Positions 60,908 to 64,000 of a stretch of 64,000 nt of DNA are shown one piece after another (position 1 is the first letter of the stretch; each line of letters opens with the position of its first letter). The notes below the pieces were generated by a model. It saw nothing but the letters and a program-made list of their open reading frames with translations. It was not told where the DNA came from and searched no databases. This DNA comes from Acrasis kona (lineage: Eukaryota; Heterolobosea; Eutetramitea; Acrasida; Acrasidae), in contig JAOPGA020000576.1 in the NCBI GenBank assembly GCA_026419775.2, forward strand, positions 35,159 to 99,158, read 5' to 3'. The position numbers were made by a program, and so were the translations under genes.

Positions 60908-62434
60908 ATGATACTGAAACTAATTTTGCTTGTAGTTCTATCGTTCGCTATCGCCCAACGTACCGAAGAAATTTCAAGCCTCTACGTTTATGACCTCCCG
61001 CCACACACAACACGAAATTCCTTTCCACAATCCATACAATACATTCCTGCGACTAAAGATTGGAAAAAACCACACACACACATTATCAAAACAGACGGTA
61101 TCGATTCTGTAGACATTGAAGCCCCCTTCGAGCTTGACTATCCCCAAGAATATTTATTGAGAGGACAGTACAAACCATCCCCTAAGTCAGTAGCATTCTT
61201 TAACTTTGAAAAACTTCCTGGACAACAAGATGTATACGTTTACAACGGCACTTCTGATGAGCACAAAGTTGTATACAAGCAATTCTCTAAAAAATTCGAA
61301 GGCACTTCCTATTATGTCAGTGATGTCGTTTCTTCTGACAACAACACTCTAGTTCTATTGGCAGATCCAGTACAACAAACCAAATATTTGTATCAAATTG
61401 AGCCCCACGGTGGATACTCGTTAGTAGCAGAGGGAGTAACACAAGTCAACTATTGTCAAGAAGAGGAATTCATATACGGCAACATCATATACAATGCTGC
61501 CACAAGGATCAGGCAACGCTTTAATCAAGTTACGGGATTACCCATGGTCATCAACAGCACTTGCTATCTCGTCGCGGGACAACAAGTCTACGAAATACTA
61601 CCGGCAACAGTGTCTCCAATCAGAAGAACCAGTTTAATCGCCAGCAACATCAATGGTGCCATTCTAACTCCAGCCAATAACACCAACTTACACTTTACCG
61701 TTTTAAATAGCAATGGTGGCGCAACTGCTTACTACAAGAATGGATTGACTCAAAATTTTGATTTTAGAGTCGATCCACAAGCAACGGCATCAGCAGTACC
61801 CGTGGCCGTTTATGTACCCTATTACAACCAAACAGCCAACCCCAACAGCACGTTCACGTACTACTTTGTTCACAACACAAACAGTCGTTGGTCCTTGTAC
61901 AGACAAAATATAGGAACAGAGAGAACACTTTACAATCAATTCGTTGCACAATTACATCCAGAAGATAACAATCCCCTCACTCAACTCGTTCACAATGAAA
62001 TTGCATACTACGCTCCACTCGAGAAGGTACTTATCGTGCAAATTGAACGCAAGAATGTAACACATGCATCAAAAGTACAATTGATCCATGTCGATGTAAA
62101 TGATGATGTCAATAGTCCAAAGCAAGTTAGAAGAGTTGATAGTCTATGCAGTGGAGAATGTGGTTTGTATGCCGGCGCTCGTTACATGGTTCAATTGAGA
62201 AATGGAGAAGTTATTGTCAAGAAGGGTAACATCGTAGATGGTTTCCGTCTGCATAAAGTGAGATGGGTCGAACCTAGAGCTAATTTATTGGTACCAATTT
62301 TGGGTGGTCTTGCCATGGCATTGATTGCTATTGTGTTGATCGTAGGTGCCATTATAATTCACATCATTGTAAGGAGAAGAGATAGAAAGAGTCAGGAAAA
62401 TACATATGAGGCCAGACCAATCTTAACAAACTAG
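60908..62434 (+). CDS. type I membrane protein with large beta-rich ectodomain
   Basis: A single exon encodes 508 residues from the ATG at 60908. Signal peptide: MILKLILLVVLSFAIAQ. The ectodomain (about 20-465) has many N-glycosylation sequons (NGTS, NNTL, NSTC, NQTA) and a beta-propeller-like content, with cysteine pair CSGECG near the end. One transmembrane helix (GGLAMALIAIVLIVGAIIIH) is followed by a short basic cytosolic tail (VRRRDRKSQENTYEARPILT) with a tyrosine-type motif. It is probably a surface or endosomal receptor. No family is recognised. Confidence 0.83.
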   Translation: MILKLILLVVLSFAIAQRTEEISSLYVYDLPPHTTRNSFPQSIQYIPATKDWKKPHTHIIKTDGIDSVDIEAPFELDYPQEYLLRGQYKPSPKSVAFFNFEKLPGQQDVYVYNGTSDEHKVVYKQFSKKFEGTSYYVSDVVSSDNNTLVLLADPVQQTKYLYQIEPHGGYSLVAEGVTQVNYCQEEEFIYGNIIYNAATRIRQRFNQVTGLPMVINSTCYLVAGQQVYEILPATVSPIRRTSLIASNINGAILTPANNTNLHFTVLNSNGGATAYYKNGLTQNFDFRVDPQATASAVPVAVYVPYYNQTANPNSTFTYYFVHNTNSRWSLYRQNIGTERTLYNQFVAQLHPEDNNPLTQLVHNEIAYYAPLEKVLIVQIERKNVTHASKVQLIHVDVNDDVNSPKQVRRVDSLCSGECGLYAGARYMVQLRNGEVIVKKGNIVDGFRLHKVRWVEPRANLLVPILGGLAMALIAIVLIVGAIIIHIIVRRRDRKSQENTYEARPILTN

Positions 62435-62481
62435 AAATTTTTAATAAATAAGATTTAATGTTTAATATGTGCCTTTATTGT

Positions 62482-63183
62482 TCAAATGTGTCTTGAGTTG
62501 AACCCTTTTAAAAGCACTTTATACAATAGATATTCAAGCATGCCGAATGCACTTAAAGATGTTATGATTACAAACCACCACCTTATGCGATCTATACCGG
62601 TGATTCTTCTGACTGAATCGTATAGGGTGCGCGACTTTTGACTTGACAGAACCAGTTTTGATGGAAAGAAACCAGAGTTGGTAAATTTATTAACAGTAAA
62701 TGTGGTCTCCTTTGCAAAAGCATCTTGTTGGTCTATTATTGATTTAGTTACATCAATTTTTGATTTCAATAAACTGAAGGTGGTTTGAATGTTTTCAATC
62801 ACTTTTTTTACCTCGGGGCTTGTATTCTCTTTACCTGTGATGGAAGTTAATTTTTTGTGCAATTCTTCATCTGTTTCGTTTGGTGATATTCGAAGTTGAT
62901 GCTGCATGTTAGTTAAGCGACTCATGCTCTCACGCAGAGAATATTTTAACAATCTTGTTTCATATACAATAAAATCTTCCATCTCTTTACATTTAGATTC
63001 AAGTTCGCCGATGGTGATAATTTCCTTGTCTGTATTTTTAGATAGAGAAATGTTGTGGTTTAAAAGTCGCTTTTCATCAGATTCATCAACGAAAGTAAGG
63101 GGTGCAAAACTAAAATCATCAATATCTAATGAGTTTAGTGGAAAGTTAACCTCCTGTTCTGGGTTCAATTCATTGCTTGTCAT
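62482..63183 (-). CDS. tail-anchored coiled-coil protein
   Basis: A single exon encodes 233 residues. A long helical middle (TIGELESKCKEMEDFIVYET, TSPEVKKVIENIQTTFSLLK) is followed by a SNARE-like approach to the membrane (KSRTLYDSVRRITGIDRIRW) and a C-terminal hydrophobic anchor (WFVIITSLSAFGMLEYLLY). The topology recalls Sec20/Use1-type or other tail-anchored proteins of the ER-Golgi, but no layered SNARE zero-layer residue can be assigned with confidence. It diverges from the TMEM97 gene by 23 bases. Confidence 0.78.
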   Translation of the reverse strand: MTSNELNPEQEVNFPLNSLDIDDFSFAPLTFVDESDEKRLLNHNISLSKNTDKEIITIGELESKCKEMEDFIVYETRLLKYSLRESMSRLTNMQHQLRISPNETDEELHKKLTSITGKENTSPEVKKVIENIQTTFSLLKSKIDVTKSIIDQQDAFAKETTFTVNKFTNSGFFPSKLVLSSQKSRTLYDSVRRITGIDRIRWWFVIITSLSAFGMLEYLLYKVLLKGFNSRHI

Positions 63184-63206
63184 CTACTTTACAACCGTTG
63201 TAAGAT

Positions 63207-63757
63207 ATGGTGAAGCCACTGTTGAGGAGGTTTGGAGACTTGGTTGTGTTCTTGTACTTCATCACTCACATACCGATAACAATATTGATTGACTCTCAAG
63301 TACTACTACGCAAAAGCATCACCTATCACCCAGCAATATCGTCAGTATTCGATGATTACAGCGTCAACTTCCAGGATAAATTGGTCACTAATGCACCACT
63401 GTGGTTTCAAGTTTTCACACTATGCGAACTGATTTTACAACTTCCCTTCTTTCCAGTCGCTGCGTACGCCTACTACAAAGGTAAGCCATAACGTCGCATC
63501 TTACATGACAAAAATAAGGAAAGAATTGGATTCGCATACCTGCTATAGTGTATGGAGTTCATGTGGTGACTACTTTAATCCCAATTTTGAGTACACAGTT
63601 CTTTGATCCAGAATACAGACCAACAAGTAACATAGTACTTCTAGGACTGTCTGCCATATACTCCATCTACTTTTTCATACCATTTTACATTGTTGTCACA
63701 AACGTACTGTATGAAAAGCCCTTTGGCGACGAGCTTGTGAAGAAAAAGAAACAATAA
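63207..63757 (+). CDS. TMEM97: TMEM97/sigma-2 receptor-like EXPERA protein
   Basis: Two exons (intron 63481-63518) encode 170 residues. The EXPERA four-helix fold shows RRFGDLVVFLYFITHIPITI, then PLWFQVFTLCELILQLPFFP with the conserved Glu, IPAIVYGVHVVTTLIPILST and YSIYFFIPFYIVVTNVLY. The C-terminus VKKKKQ is a dilysine ER-retention type signal. EXPERA proteins bind sterols. TMEM97 acts in ER/lysosome cholesterol handling. Confidence 0.92.
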
Positions 63758-64000
63758 TCAAAATAAATACTTTCAAATTACTTAATCTTCTATTATTTGG
63801 AATCACACAGATTTGATCATTTGACATTCACATAGCACACTCAGAAAAGAAGCATGGAACTGTACTATTGGATCTTCAAATTTGATGAATACAGGATATC
63901 TTGTTTAACATACAAAAGCCGGTAGCGGGAATCCGTTTTTATGAGACCATCCGGAGTTCTAATTGAATCATCGATTGTAAGAAGAATCAATGAACAACAC
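63758..64000. other. right edge, no gene seen
   Basis: This is AT-rich sequence after TMEM97. A short ATG frame at 63854 (MELYYWIFKFDEYR) may be chance or the first exon of a gene continuing outside. A GGAGTT element at 63954 resembles those seen upstream of other genes. Confidence 0.4.

Noticed and set aside
63854-63943. Short ATG frame at the right edge
   Set aside because: Only about 29 codons, no recognised motif, and no splice donor clearly placed; it may belong to a gene outside the window.

Overview
The window is 64 kb of a compact, gene-dense nuclear genome from a free-living amoeboid protist. Genes sit on both strands, often with 20 to 150 bases between them. Almost every intron is tiny (33 to 45 nt) with GT..AG ends, and many contain a TAAC or TGAC tract before the acceptor. 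The gene set mixes universal eukaryotic genes (eL24, uL23m, DDX47-like helicase, GAS41-like YEATS protein, RPC4, sds22, dynactin p25, a formin, a DCAF-type WD40 protein, an SLC25 carrier) with lineage-specific ones (an RWP-RK factor, a fungal-type Zn2Cys6 factor, a GH49-like glycoside hydrolase, a questin-oxidase-like protein, crinkler/RHS-like ATPases). This suits Heterolobosea (Naegleria/Acrasis-like) or, less likely, Amoebozoa. The assignment is inference from gene content only.

Layout. 1-5.7 kb: a lower-quality region with N bases, holding two crinkler/RHS-like P-loop ATPase loci on the minus strand, with short plus-strand coding fragments between them. 5.9-10 kb: a questin-oxidase-like protein, a multispan membrane protein, dynactin subunit 5 and ribosomal protein eL24. 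10.3-19.8 kb: a class-3 lipase with a giant Arg/Ser tail, a secreted cysteine-rich protein, a TPR-like protein, a small acidic protein, a CoA-type mitochondrial carrier and a DCAF-like protein. 20-28 kb: a type II H+-pyrophosphatase with a lumenal N-terminal domain, a dioxygenase-BRCT fusion head-to-head with a PARG-like gene, a DDX47-like helicase, a disordered acidic protein and a YEATS protein. 28.8-34 kb: a GH49-like hydrolase, a subtilisin and an RWP-RK factor. 34-46 kb: a formin, an RCC1 protein, an alpha-hydroxyacid oxidase, a PH-armadillo protein, sds22, RPC4 and a small Cys-pair protein. 46-56 kb: a coiled-coil polyQ protein, a decayed gene, an anchored trypsin, a giant VIT-vWFA protein with a USP-like core and a BPI/LBP lipid-binding protein. 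56-64 kb: uL23m, an SGNH hydrolase with a ubiquitin-interacting motif, a Zn2Cys6 factor, a stefin, a type I membrane protein, a tail-anchored coiled-coil protein and TMEM97.

No rRNA, CRISPR array or clear transposon was seen, and I recognised no tRNA. The most notable items are the dioxygenase-BRCT/PARG divergent pair, the VIT-vWFA-USP-like fusion, the lipase-RS fusion, the twin near-identical introns near the left end, two consecutive micro-exons in the carrier gene, and an unusually long, self-complementary intron in the eL24 gene.
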